From Natronomonas marina (lineage in GTDB: Archaea > Halobacteriota > Halobacteria > Halobacteriales > Haloarculaceae), in NCBI RefSeq assembly GCF_024298905.1, contig NZ_CP101154.1, positions 1,364,001 to 1,428,000 of the forward strand: a DNA stretch of 64,000 nt, in the 5' to 3' direction. Position 1 is the first letter of the stretch. The number at the start of each line of letters is the position of its first letter. The position numbers and the translations under genes are program-made. Below the pieces are notes generated by a model. It had not been told where the DNA came from. It ran no database searches and saw nothing but the letters and a program-made list of their open reading frames with translations. Shown piece by piece: positions 44,111 to 52,247 of this stretch.

Positions 44111-45406
44111 TCATACGGGGTCGGGACGTGCCTGCAGTTCGAGCGGGTCCAGCGAGAGCGTCGGCCCGGCGCTCACCGACAGGTCGCCCGGCAGTCGCAA
44201 CGCCCGTCGCCGACAGACGACCGACACCACGGTTCGAATCGTCCGCTCGGCCAGCCGTCGACCGAGGCAGTACCGTGGACCGCCGCCGTACGGGAAGTAC
44301 GCGAACCTCGGTCGGTCCCGTTCGGAGAGCCACCGCTCCGGCCGGAACTGCGCCGGCGCATCCCAGTGGGCCCCGTCCCGCCCGCACAGCCACGGCGAGA
44401 GCACGACCGTCGTGCCCGCCTCGACGCGGTAGCCGCCCAGCGTGACGGCCTCGCTCGGTTCCCGGAACAGGAGGTACTGCGGCGGGTACAGGCGGAGACT
44501 CTCCCGGACGACGGCGTCGAGATACGGGCGGTCCCCCGCACCGATCGACTCGGGGCCACCCTCGTCGGGCGCCTCGGCCAGTTCCTCCCGGAGGCGCGCC
44601 TGCACGTCCGGGTGGTCACCGACGAGCGCGAGCGTCACCGCCAGCGCCGTCGCGGTGGAATCGTAGCCCGCGAACAGCAGCGCTATCAGTTCGTCACGGA
44701 TTCGCTCCGGTGCCACGCCGGCCGAGAGCATCGTTCCGAGCAGGTCGTCGCGAGCGGGGTCGGCCCCGGCGACGAGGCCGTCGATGCGGTCGTGCAGCGT
44801 CCGCACCGCGGCTCGAAACCGGTAGTTCGTCGGTGTCGGGACCCACTCCGGGAGGAATGCCGAGAGGCTACGCGGGTCCATCCGTGCGAGGACGTCGTCG
44901 GCCGCCTCGTCTATCGGCGTCCGGCCACCGCGGAGGTCGAGTCCGAACAGGACGCGAGCCAGCACCGAAAGCGACAGCGACCGCATCCGCTCGTCGACCC
45001 GTACCTCGTCCGGCCAGCTATCGACCGCGTCCGCCGCGTACCGGGCCGTCACCGACCCCGCGGCCCGCGCCTGCTTGTCCCCGAACCCCGACCGGAGGAG
45101 CCGTCGCCGCTCGCGCCACTCCTCGCCCTCCAGCAGGACCAGACTGCCCCCCTGTAGCGTCTCGAGGTTCTCGCGGACGATGTCGGCCTTCCGGTAGGCG
45201 TCGGCGTCCGTCGTGAGCACCCGCTCGGTCGGCCCGGGCGCCGAGACCAGACAGAACGTCCGTCCCCCTACCCTGGCCTGGAGAACGTCCTCGTCGGCCC
45301 GGCCCCACCGACGGAGCGACCCGAGCGGGTCCGAGAGGAACGGGAGCGTCTGGCCGAGCAGCGGGTGTCCGCCGGACGGGGCCGGCGGTCCTCCGGTCGT
45401 CGTCAC
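44111..45406 (-). CDS. Cytochrome P450
   Basis: 431 residues from a GTG. The heme-binding loop FPYGGGPRYCLGRRLAE carries the ligand Cys near residue 372. The I-helix is LLFAGYDSTATALAV and the ExxR pair is ESLRLYP. No membrane anchor is seen, so it is probably soluble. The substrate cannot be told. Its stop codon lies at the end of the adjoining TnpB element. The reading frame stays open further upstream, but the P450 begins after DVTTTGGPP. Confidence 0.88.
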   Translation of the reverse strand: MTTTGGPPAPSGGHPLLGQTLPFLSDPLGSLRRWGRADEDVLQARVGGRTFCLVSAPGPTERVLTTDADAYRKADIVRENLETLQGGSLVLLEGEEWRERRRLLRSGFGDKQARAAGSVTARYAADAVDSWPDEVRVDERMRSLSLSVLARVLFGLDLRGGRTPIDEAADDVLARMDPRSLSAFLPEWVPTPTNYRFRAAVRTLHDRIDGLVAGADPARDDLLGTMLSAGVAPERIRDELIALLFAGYDSTATALAVTLALVGDHPDVQARLREELAEAPDEGGPESIGAGDRPYLDAVVRESLRLYPPQYLLFREPSEAVTLGGYRVEAGTTVVLSPWLCGRDGAHWDAPAQFRPERWLSERDRPRFAYFPYGGGPRYCLGRRLAERTIRTVVSVVCRRRALRLPGDLSVSAGPTLSLDPLELQARPDPV

Positions 45407-45498
45407 GTCCGTGGCCTCGTGGCGGAGGGACTTGAATCGGGCGCGGACGCGTCCGGGGCCGCCACACCCGCCCGGGACGGGCGCCGACACTGCCGTCG

Positions 45499-46125
45499 CT
45501 ACTTCGGCCGTGCGACCACGGCCAGGTGGTCGTCGTGGAACGGCTCCAGTCCCCGCGCCGACAGCACCTCGTACCCCTCGGCGAGCGAATCGAGGACCTC
45601 GTCGAACACCGCGTCGGGGTCGCCGGTGACGTCCTCGCTTCTGGCCTTCACCGACAGCAGCAGTCGGCCGTCGTCCCGGAGGAACCGTCGGTTGGCCAGC
45701 GCCACCCGCGCCTGGCCCCGCGTGGCGACGTCCTGCACCACGACGTCGACCGGCTCGACGACGTGGGCGTACGTCTCCGGCTTGCGGGCGTCCTTCAGGA
45801 GCGGAAAGAGGTTCCCTCGCGGTTCCGCCGCGTCGAGCAGGTCCCGCGCCGGCCGTGCGGCGAACTCGACGGCGTAGGTCGGTCCCGCGAAATCGGCGAC
45901 ATGGCTGACCGTCGTCCCGGCCGCGGCACCGAGGTACAGCACCGTCTCGCCGCCCGCCAGGCCGGTGTCGACGTCCATCTCGAGCATCGCACCGAGCTTC
46001 GACCGCCGGAGATCCCACCGCCGCCACTCGCCGTCGGTTCCCTCGCCGTACACCGGTTCGCCGCGGGTCGCAAGCGCCTCCTCGCCGTCGATGGCGCGGC
46101 GCTGGACGCCGTCGGGCAGGCTCAC
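45499..46125 (-). CDS. flpA: Fibrillarin-like rRNA/tRNA 2'-O-methyltransferase
   Basis: 208 residues from a GTG that overlaps the nop5 stop (GTGA). The SAM-binding motif is VLYLGAAAGTTVSHVAD, with AVEFAARPARDLLDAA and VVVQDVATRGQARVALANRRFL after it. It is the catalytic subunit of box C/D sRNPs, which methylate ribose in rRNA and tRNA guided by sRNAs. The gene is coupled to its partner nop5, as in most archaea. Confidence 0.95.
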   Translation of the reverse strand: MSLPDGVQRRAIDGEEALATRGEPVYGEGTDGEWRRWDLRRSKLGAMLEMDVDTGLAGGETVLYLGAAAGTTVSHVADFAGPTYAVEFAARPARDLLDAAEPRGNLFPLLKDARKPETYAHVVEPVDVVVQDVATRGQARVALANRRFLRDDGRLLLSVKARSEDVTGDPDAVFDEVLDSLAEGYEVLSARGLEPFHDDHLAVVARPK

Positions 46126-46949
46126 TCGACATCACGCTCCTGGATGCGCTCGATGCGGTCTTCGAGTTCGGCGTCCAGTTCCGGCTTCCGCTCGCCGGAG
46201 TAGTGGTCGACTCGCACCGCGATGGTCAGTTTGCCCGCCAGCGCCCGCGCGGCCGACCCCCGGTGGTCGGGGTGGGTCCCTCGAACCGCCTCGTGGGCGT
46301 AGATGACGCCGTGTTTCGGGGAGGGAGCGTGGCCCCGCAGGTGCGCGAACAGCGCCTCCTCGGCGCCGAGCACCTGCACCGTCCCCGCCGGCTTGCGGGC
46401 CAACTCCTCCAGTCCGCCCGCCAGCGCGACGAGTCGCGCCGCCAGTACTGGCCCCGCCATCGCGGCGAGGTTCGGCGCCACCTCCGGGGTCGTCCGCTCG
46501 ACGTGGCTCCGGAGGTCGGCGGCCTCGTCGTCGAGGTCCCGGACCCGGCCGGCCAGCGAGACCAGCGGCCCGTCGTCGTCCGCCTCGGCCAGTTCCCGGG
46601 CGTACTCGACGCCCGTGCCGGCGTCCTCGCGGCTGCTGCCGGCCCACTCGGCGACCCGTTCGGCCAGTTCGTTGGCGACGCGCAGGCAGTCGTCCATCGC
46701 GCGCACGGCGTGAATCAACTGCTGGTCGTCGGCCCGTTCCCGCTCGCGGACCGCCTGCCGGGTCGCGGCCATCGTCGCCGCGTGGAGCGCCTCGTAGTAG
46801 TCGTCCTCGGTGTCGGCGAAGCCGGACTCGACCGCGAGGGACGGCCAGTCACGAGGGTCGTCGCTCTCGCCGCTCCTGATGGCGTCGGCTGCTGCGCCGA
46901 TGTCGTCGCGGTCGGTCCCGGCGAACCAGCCCGCGTCACTGGAGTCCAT
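46122..46949 (-). CDS. nop5: NOP5/NOP56-family core protein of box C/D sRNP
   Basis: 275 residues, somewhat short for the family. The central coiled-coil (ADDQQLIHAVRAMDDCLRVANELAERV...) and the NOP domain (VAPNLAAMAGPVLAARLVALAGGLEELARKPAGTVQVLGAEEALFAHL, with GVIYAH) are clear. It bridges L7Ae-bound guide sRNA and fibrillarin. The start at 46949 fits with the TATA box 26 bases upstream. The frame stays open far upstream into the 385-bp element, but that part is not coding-like. Confidence 0.93.
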   Translation of the reverse strand: MDSSDAGWFAGTDRDDIGAAADAIRSGESDDPRDWPSLAVESGFADTEDDYYEALHAATMAATRQAVRERERADDQQLIHAVRAMDDCLRVANELAERVAEWAGSSREDAGTGVEYARELAEADDDGPLVSLAGRVRDLDDEAADLRSHVERTTPEVAPNLAAMAGPVLAARLVALAGGLEELARKPAGTVQVLGAEEALFAHLRGHAPSPKHGVIYAHEAVRGTHPDHRGSAARALAGKLTIAVRVDHYSGERKPELDAELEDRIERIQERDVE

Positions 46950-46974
46950 CGATACTCGGATTTCCCGCCGGAGG

Positions 46975-46983
46975 TGTATAAGT
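46975..46983 (-). promoter_or_regulatory. TATA box of the nop5-flpA operon
   Basis: ACTTATACA on the minus strand, ending 26 bases before the nop5 ATG. Distance fits a leaderless transcript. Confidence 0.65.
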
Positions 46984-47155
46984 CCCGATGGCGTCCGCTG
47001 GTGCGGCTGCCGTTCCCCGTGGACGACGTCGCCGGCCTCGTTCAGTAGTGCCAGGACGCCTGCCGCATGCGACGTCAGATTCCGGTGACCGCGGACCGTC
47101 CAGACGTCCCACGAGAACACTCCTTCTCGGCGGCGTTGCTGTGAGGGTGGGGGCC

Positions 47156-47540
47156 TCAGCGGTTTCGAGGCGGAGCCTCCGGTCTCAAGAAGCGAGGACT
47201 TCCGACGCCAGTCGGAAGGACGACGCGAGTAGGCCGGGGAGGAAGCCGACACGCTGGGAAGCAGGTACCGTTGTTGCTGCTGTTCGACTCGCCACCCGAT
47301 ACACTTTTTCCGGGGGCAACCATACCAGTGCCTAGTGATACCGCTGCGCACACGTCGCCGGTATCACGGGCCGCAGTAGCCCGGCCCCCGAATGGTGGGG
47401 ATGTTGACCCCGACGGTCGTTCGGTACGGGTGAGGAACGACCTTCCTCCCCGGCGACAATTGACGGCGAGTCCCACATCAAAGCCCCTCCCTCAACGAGC
47501 GAGGTCGCAAGACCGAGCGAAGTAGGGCGGGGTCGGTTAC
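47156..47540. repeat. 385-bp structured element, right copy (minus orientation)
   Basis: Inverted copy of 35461-35845, of the same length with five substitutions. The hairpins are all preserved; one change falls in a tetraloop (TGGT to TGGC) and one weakens a stem near the right end. Its outer end (in element orientation, the first bases GTAACC) forms the last codon and the TAA stop of the lipoprotein gene. The 206 bases between it and nop5 (46950-47155) hold the nop5 promoter and no other recognised feature. Confidence 0.85.
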
Positions 47541-48652
47541 AACCGTCCGATGCTCGTCGAGAACAGCACGCCGCCGTCCGGTGCGCGGACAGTGACGGTG
47601 ACCTCGGTGTCGAGTGGCCGCGCGTCGTCGGCCGGCCGTTCGGCGGTCGCCCGGAGCCGCCCGTCGGCGTCGACCCAGAGGTAGCGGCTGCCGTCGCCGA
47701 ACGGCGCCTCGAGAGTCGTCTCGTACAGTGTGCCGTTCGAGACGACGGTCACGAGAGAACCCGCCGGAGCGGCGTCGCCGTGGGTGTGGACCAGTTCGAT
47801 GCTCGATGCGTCGAACTCGAAGATGTCGAGTCCCACGTCGAGGGCGGCGCTGGGCGGAACGCCGTCGAGCCAGTCCGGAGGCTCGGGCTCGGCGCCGAGT
47901 TCGATCACCTCGTAGGTCGTGCTGTAGACGGTGCCCTCGTCGTAGCTGACGTTCATCTCCGCACGGTGGATGACGCCCCGCTCGTCGACGAGCAGCGTCC
48001 CGACGGCGTCGTCGACGCCGTCGTTGCCGACTCGGTCGTAACTGACCGCGAGGGTCACGAACCGGACGCCGTCGCGGCGCTCGACGGCCGTCACCTCGTA
48101 GGCGTCGGCGGCGAACTGGATGTCGCGCTGGACGGTCCCGAACCAGACCAGCGACTCCGGTGGGGACAGCCGCTCGTGGACGTCGTAGGTGACCTCTCCG
48201 CCCTCGAAGTGTCGGGAGACCTGGGCGGTCGTGTTCAGCCAGATGTCGTTGCTGGTGACGACCTCGGTGCCGTTGGCGTCGGCCGCCGTCGACGTGCCGT
48301 TCCGGAAAGCGACCTCGCCGCCGGGGCCGACGACGGTCCGCAGGGCCAGCCGGCTTTCGACCGTACCCTCGTAGGTGGTCACGACCCGCTGGTCGACGGC
48401 GAAGCCGTCCTCCAGTAGGACCCGCTGGTGGGCGTTCATCAGCGCGACGGGATTGGTGATACCCTCGCGGGTGATGCCGGGTGCGAGTTCCGTCCCAGTG
48501 CCGGGCGTCGCGGTCGGCGTCGAGGTCGTTGCTGACGTCGGGGTCGGTGTCGACGTCGTCGTCGGCGTCTGGTCGTCGGTCGCTGGCGCACCGAACGAAC
48601 AGCCGGCAAGGAGGACCAGTGACACGACCAGAAGCGTCTGCAGGGTACGCAT
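47537..48652 (-). CDS. Haloarchaeal lipoprotein
   Basis: 371 residues. The signal peptide MRTLQTLLVVSLVLLAGC ends in a lipobox LAGC. A threonine/proline-rich linker (about 28-55) follows, then two beta-rich halves with LWFGTVQRDIQFAAD-like motifs (VWFGTVQRDIQFAADAYEV) and a C-terminal VTVTVRAPDGGVLFSTSIGRL. It resembles haloarchaeal DUF7537-type lipoproteins, but I am not sure of the name. The stop lies in the first bases of the right 385-bp element. Confidence 0.78.
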   Translation of the reverse strand: MRTLQTLLVVSLVLLAGCSFGAPATDDQTPTTTSTPTPTSATTSTPTATPGTGTELAPGITREGITNPVALMNAHQRVLLEDGFAVDQRVVTTYEGTVESRLALRTVVGPGGEVAFRNGTSTAADANGTEVVTSNDIWLNTTAQVSRHFEGGEVTYDVHERLSPPESLVWFGTVQRDIQFAADAYEVTAVERRDGVRFVTLAVSYDRVGNDGVDDAVGTLLVDERGVIHRAEMNVSYDEGTVYSTTYEVIELGAEPEPPDWLDGVPPSAALDVGLDIFEFDASSIELVHTHGDAAPAGSLVTVVSNGTLYETTLEAPFGDGSRYLWVDADGRLRATAERPADDARPLDTEVTVTVRAPDGGVLFSTSIGRL

Positions 48653-48771
48653 AATCTCACGTCGCTCGACGCGAGAATGTAATCTGTGGTCGGTTCCAGA
48701 TCGCTGGGAATCGCCGGATCGACCGAGACTGGCCGAGCGACTTATCTCCGCCGAGCGCGAACTACCGTCGA

Positions 48772-49719
48772 ATGTTCGTCGGTCACGGCCTCGTCGCGTT
48801 CGCCATCGTCGCCGGTCTCGCCGCCCTCGCAGGCTGGGACAGGGAGCGAGCGCTGGCTGTGGGCCTGCTGGCCGGCGCCTTCGGCCTCTCGCCGGACGTG
48901 GACATCCTCTACGCTCCCGTGGGACTCGTCGGCGTCGACGGCCTTCTGGAGGCGGAAGCAGCCTTCTGGGCCGCCGGCAACGTCGTCCACCGGGCGGTGA
49001 CCCACTCGCTCGTCGTCGGGGCACTCGGAGCGGTCGGGGCGGCGCTGTGGGCCGCCCGGACGAAGGCGACCAGGGCACTCGCAGTCACCGTCGGTACCGG
49101 GCTCGTCGCGGTAGGCGCGACCGACGGCGCGCTGTCGGCGGTCGTCATGGCCGCCTTCGTCGTCGTCGTCTTCGGCGTCGCCAGTGCCGGCACCCGGTGG
49201 GGAATCGACGCGCCGCACGTCGGGGCCGCCGCCGTGGTCGGCCTGCTGGCTCACCCCTTCGGCGACCTGTTCACCGGGGCGCCGCCGGAGCTTCTGTACC
49301 CCTTCGACGTCACGCTCGTCGCCGAGCGACTCCTCCTCCACCCGGATCCGACGATGCACCTGCTCGGCGCCTTCGGCCTCGAGATAGCGACGATGTGGGC
49401 GGCCGCACTGGTGTACCTCCACGTCACCGACCGGCGACTGACCGACCACGTCCGACCGCACGCGACGCTTGGGGTCGGGTTCGCCGGCGCCGTCCTCCTG
49501 TTGCCGCCGCCGTCGCTGGAGGCGCCGTACCGCTTCGTCTTCGGCGCGCTTGGCGTCGGGATGGTCTCCGGCGTCGGCGTCCACCCCCGGAACTGGTGGC
49601 GGCTGCTGACCCCCGACGCCGACCGTCGCCCGCTGACGCCGCTCGGCGTCGCGTTGACCGGCCTTGCCGCGCTGTCGGCCGCACTCCTGGCGTACGGGAC
49701 GCTGTATACCTGGCTGTAG
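48772..49719 (+). CDS. Membrane-bound metal-dependent hydrolase (DUF457/YdjM-like)
   Basis: 315 residues with about eight hydrophobic segments. The N-terminal VGHGLVAFAI, the LSPDVDILYAP loop and NVVHRAVTHSLVV give the conserved His and Asp residues of the YdjM/DUF457 family, related to phospholipase-like metal sites. A second part carries LLAHPFGDLFTGAPPELLYPF. Function is not settled. The start at 48772 follows the divergent lipoprotein promoter region. Confidence 0.82.
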   Translation: MFVGHGLVAFAIVAGLAALAGWDRERALAVGLLAGAFGLSPDVDILYAPVGLVGVDGLLEAEAAFWAAGNVVHRAVTHSLVVGALGAVGAALWAARTKATRALAVTVGTGLVAVGATDGALSAVVMAAFVVVVFGVASAGTRWGIDAPHVGAAAVVGLLAHPFGDLFTGAPPELLYPFDVTLVAERLLLHPDPTMHLLGAFGLEIATMWAAALVYLHVTDRRLTDHVRPHATLGVGFAGAVLLLPPPSLEAPYRFVFGALGVGMVSGVGVHPRNWWRLLTPDADRRPLTPLGVALTGLAALSAALLAYGTLYTWL

Positions 49720-49824
49720 GTTTTTACAGAATTGCAAGGCGAATGCCACGGGGCTTGACCCCGTGGATGAAGCCGACACGTAATGGCACAAGCCATTAAG
49801 TTGCAAGATGCTGAATGATGGAGT

Positions 49825-50028
49825 GTGACGGCACAACGTGCCTCCGGCTTCAAGTCCAAAAACACGGACGGTCGGACGCGCCGCCGTCGCCACCAAGTAG
49901 GTCTGGGAGAGGCCGAATCCACGCTTGCGGAGACTGCGCTCCCTGTGGATTCCGCCGTGGAATCTGCAAAGTGCGTCGTGGAAACAGGAAGCCTCGGGGT
50001 CGTTCGAGAGAGCGGAGCTCTCTCGTGA
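49825..50028 (+). pseudogene. TnpB C-terminal tail remnant
   Basis: 67 codons: RASGFKSKNTDGRTRRRRHQ, VGLGEAESTLAETALPVDS, then CVVETGSLGVVRESGALS. This is the typical variable tail after the zinc finger in haloarchaeal IS1341-type TnpB proteins. The RuvC and zinc-finger parts are missing, so it is inactive as protein. It overlaps the guide-RNA-like hairpins. Confidence 0.75.
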
Positions 50029-50069
50029 TGACGAGAATCTTCGATTCTCGAACCACTTGACCCCGAAGC
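49991..50069 (+). ncRNA. OmegaRNA/reRNA-like 3' scaffold of the remnant
   Basis: Outer stem GCCTCGGGGTC (49991-50001) with GACCCCGAAGC (50059-50069), 10 of 11 pairs. Inside are CGAGAGAGC-GGA-GCTCTCTCG (50005-50025) and CGAGAATC-TTC-GATTCTCG (50032-50050), both perfect. The tnpB-tail stop lies between the inner hairpins. This three-hairpin end is what TnpB-associated guide RNAs look like. Whether it is still transcribed is unknown. Confidence 0.65.
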
Positions 50070-50098
50070 ACTTCACGTTGCCGCCCGAAGGAGACGGT

Positions 50099-50737
50099 AT
50101 GGAGGAGTCGGTACTCGCGCAGATACTCACCGACACGCGGCTGAACGCGATCATCGCGTGGTTCCTGGTGGGCCTGGTCGCGCTGCTGGCCGCCGGCAGC
50201 GCCCTGGAGGGCGAACTGCTGTCTGCCGGCTTCGCGGTCGCCATCGTCGCCCTGGCGCTCGTGCCGCCCGTCGGCTTGCGGACCGTCCGTGCGATGCTGC
50301 CCTGGGAGGTACTGGCGGTCGCGTCGCTGCCGGTCCTGAGCCGGGCGTTCGTCGTCCTCGCCGGGCTGGGAACCGGCCGAATCGCCAACTACGTCGCGGT
50401 CGCGGCTATCGCGCTCATCGTGGCCGTCGAACTGCACGTCTTCACGCCGGTCCGGATGGACCACCGCTTCGCCGTCGTGTTCGTCGTTCTCACGACGATG
50501 GCGGCCGCCGGCGTCTGGGCCGTCGCCCGCTGGATTCCCGACGTCCTGCTCGGGACGACGCTTCTCCTCAAACCGGGCGTCGAGGAGTCCGTCATCGAGC
50601 ACAACCTGATGCTGGACTTCGTGGCCTCGACCGTCGCCGGCGTCGGCGCCGGCATCGTCTTCCAGTTTTACTTCCGCCGGCACGCCCCGCTGGACGACCG
50701 CATCACCGACGACGTCGAACTGGAGGAGTTCCCGTGA
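50099..50737 (+). CDS. Multi-pass membrane protein, first of a pair
   Basis: 212 residues with about six hydrophobic segments. Unusually for this window it has a good ribosome-binding site AAGGAG (50088-50093), five bases before the ATG. The C-terminal part has IEHNLMLDFVASTVAGVGAGIVFQFYFRRHA. No named family. The stop overlaps the next start (GTGA). The upstream region is made by the IS200/IS605 remnant, which may supply the leader. Confidence 0.7.
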   Translation: MEESVLAQILTDTRLNAIIAWFLVGLVALLAAGSALEGELLSAGFAVAIVALALVPPVGLRTVRAMLPWEVLAVASLPVLSRAFVVLAGLGTGRIANYVAVAAIALIVAVELHVFTPVRMDHRFAVVFVVLTTMAAAGVWAVARWIPDVLLGTTLLLKPGVEESVIEHNLMLDFVASTVAGVGAGIVFQFYFRRHAPLDDRITDDVELEEFP

Positions 50738-51405
50738 GCCTCCGGGACCGCCTCGCGCTCGGCAGACGGTGGCAGCTCCGACTCACACGCGGGATGCAGG
50801 TCGCTATGGTCGGGCTGTTCGTCGTCGGTTTCGTCCGCGGCAACACCGGCATCCTCGTCAACACGGCGGTCGCGTTCGGCGTCTCGCTGCTTCCCGCCCT
50901 CCTCGAGCGGGACTACGACATCCCGCTGGACACCGGCCTGACGCTGTGGATCACGACCGCCGTCTTCCTCCACGCGCTCGGGACGGTCGGGATTCCGGGC
51001 ACCGAGGGCACCTTCTACAACTCCATTCCGTGGTGGGACAACCTCACACACACCCTCTCGTCGAGTATCGTCGCCGCGGCGGGCTACACCACCGCCCGCG
51101 CGTTCGACGAACACTCCGATGCCGTCCGCCTCCCGCCGCGGTTCATGTTCGTCTTCATCCTCGTCGTCGTGCTGGCGTTCGGTGTGTTCTGGGAGGTCAT
51201 CGAGTTCGCTATCGGCGAGGTGGCTGCACTCACCGGCAGCCGGGCCGTCCTGACACAGTACGGACTCGGCGACACGATGATGGACCTGGTGTTCGACACC
51301 GTGGGCGCGGTCATCGTCGCCGTCTGGGGGACCGCCTACCTCACCGACATCGTCGGCACGCTCACGGATCGACTGAACGATCGGACGTCCGGATCGAGCC
51401 GGTAG
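50734..51405 (+). CDS. Multi-pass membrane protein, second of a pair
   Basis: 223 residues from a GTG that overlaps the upstream stop. About six hydrophobic segments. WWDNLTHTLSSSIVAAAGYTTARAF and VLAFGVFWEVIEFAIGE, with GLGDTMMDLVFDTVGAVI, resemble the YjdF/DUF2238 membrane family, where a conserved DxxxH and ExxEF are also seen. Function is not known. It is translationally coupled to the gene before, so the two probably form a complex. Confidence 0.72.
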   Translation: MSLRDRLALGRRWQLRLTRGMQVAMVGLFVVGFVRGNTGILVNTAVAFGVSLLPALLERDYDIPLDTGLTLWITTAVFLHALGTVGIPGTEGTFYNSIPWWDNLTHTLSSSIVAAAGYTTARAFDEHSDAVRLPPRFMFVFILVVVLAFGVFWEVIEFAIGEVAALTGSRAVLTQYGLGDTMMDLVFDTVGAVIVAVWGTAYLTDIVGTLTDRLNDRTSGSSR

Positions 51406-51528
51406 TGGTACAGCGGCAGGATCCCGGGGACGATTCCGGAAACCATTCGGATCGGCGGACGAGAAACGACCCTCCGAGATCGTGCCTCGATCCGTCTTCC
51501 GGTTCGAGGCCAGCGGTTCGAACCTTCC

Positions 51529-52155
51529 TCAACAGACCGGCTTCGGGTTGACGCCCATCCCCTCGAGCCGTTCGGTGTACTCCGCGTAGGCGGCCTGGAT
51601 GGCGCCGCTTGCGGCCGTCTCCGCTCGCTCCCAGCACTCGTCGTTGTCCCCGCACAGCGACTCGAGCAGGTCGGTCGCGCGTTCGAGCTGGGCGTCGAGG
51701 TCGTCGCCCATCCCGCGGAACAGCCGTGCGGTCTGTGGGTCGGCATCGCCGACGAAGAAGCCTGTCACCTGTTCCTTGGACTTCTCGGCAGCCAGCGTCC
51801 GGCCGACGAACCCGCCGACGCGCTCGACGTCGCCCTCCAGGTCCCGCAGGTACGCCTGGATGGCCGGCACCTCGCCCGGGTCGTGGTCGTCGAGTTCGCC
51901 GGCGACCGTCTCGTAGTGGTCCCGCTCCTCGTCGGCGGTCGTCTCGAAGGCCGCCGCGACCTCGTCCTCCGAGAATCCGGCCCACGCCGCGTAGGTCTCG
52001 GCAGCGTGGTGTTCGGCCGTCGCAGCCGCGGTCAGCACCTCCCCGGCGTCCATCTCGCCCATCGTGTCGGCGTACAGCGCCTTCGAGGACCCGAGCCGCG
52101 AGAGAGCGGTCTTGTTCGCCTCGCGAACCTCTTCGAGGAACTCCTCGGGTGTCAT
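51529..52155 (-). CDS. Ferritin-like/rubrerythrin-like protein
   Basis: 208 residues, all helical, starting MTPEEFLEEVREANKTAL. The ferritin-type ligands appear as AEHHAAETYAAWAGF and DEERDHYETVAGEL, giving the E-x2-H pairs. The C-terminus has a CGDNDECWERAE segment and ends VNPKPVC. It may bind two metal ions and detoxify peroxide, or be a helical protein of other use. The start at 52155 is the nearest ATG to the first helix. Confidence 0.68.
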   Translation of the reverse strand: MTPEEFLEEVREANKTALSRLGSSKALYADTMGEMDAGEVLTAAATAEHHAAETYAAWAGFSEDEVAAAFETTADEERDHYETVAGELDDHDPGEVPAIQAYLRDLEGDVERVGGFVGRTLAAEKSKEQVTGFFVGDADPQTARLFRGMGDDLDAQLERATDLLESLCGDNDECWERAETAASGAIQAAYAEYTERLEGMGVNPKPVC

Positions 52156-52247
52156 GGGCGTCGGTAGGCCCGCCGCGCGCTTGTAACCAGCGGTCGGCGG
52201 CAACGCTGCCCGGTCGAAAGAACGGAGAAGTTATCGGTGGAGAGTGG

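Larger units (their letters stand above)
49735..50075 (+). mobile_element. Non-autonomous IS200/IS605-type remnant (palindrome-associated element)
   Basis: The left end has CCACGGGG-CTTGA-CCCCGTGG at 49746-49766. The right end has the tail of a tnpB-like frame overlapping a three-hairpin RNA fold ending at about 50070. The middle of the transposase is gone. It lies just after the DUF457 gene (stop 49719) and before the ribosome-binding site of the next gene. Ends are approximate. Confidence 0.8.

Noticed and set aside
46950-47351. N-terminal extension of Nop5
   Set aside because: The frame is open, but it runs into the repeat, and a TATA box and ATG sit exactly before the conserved start at 46949.
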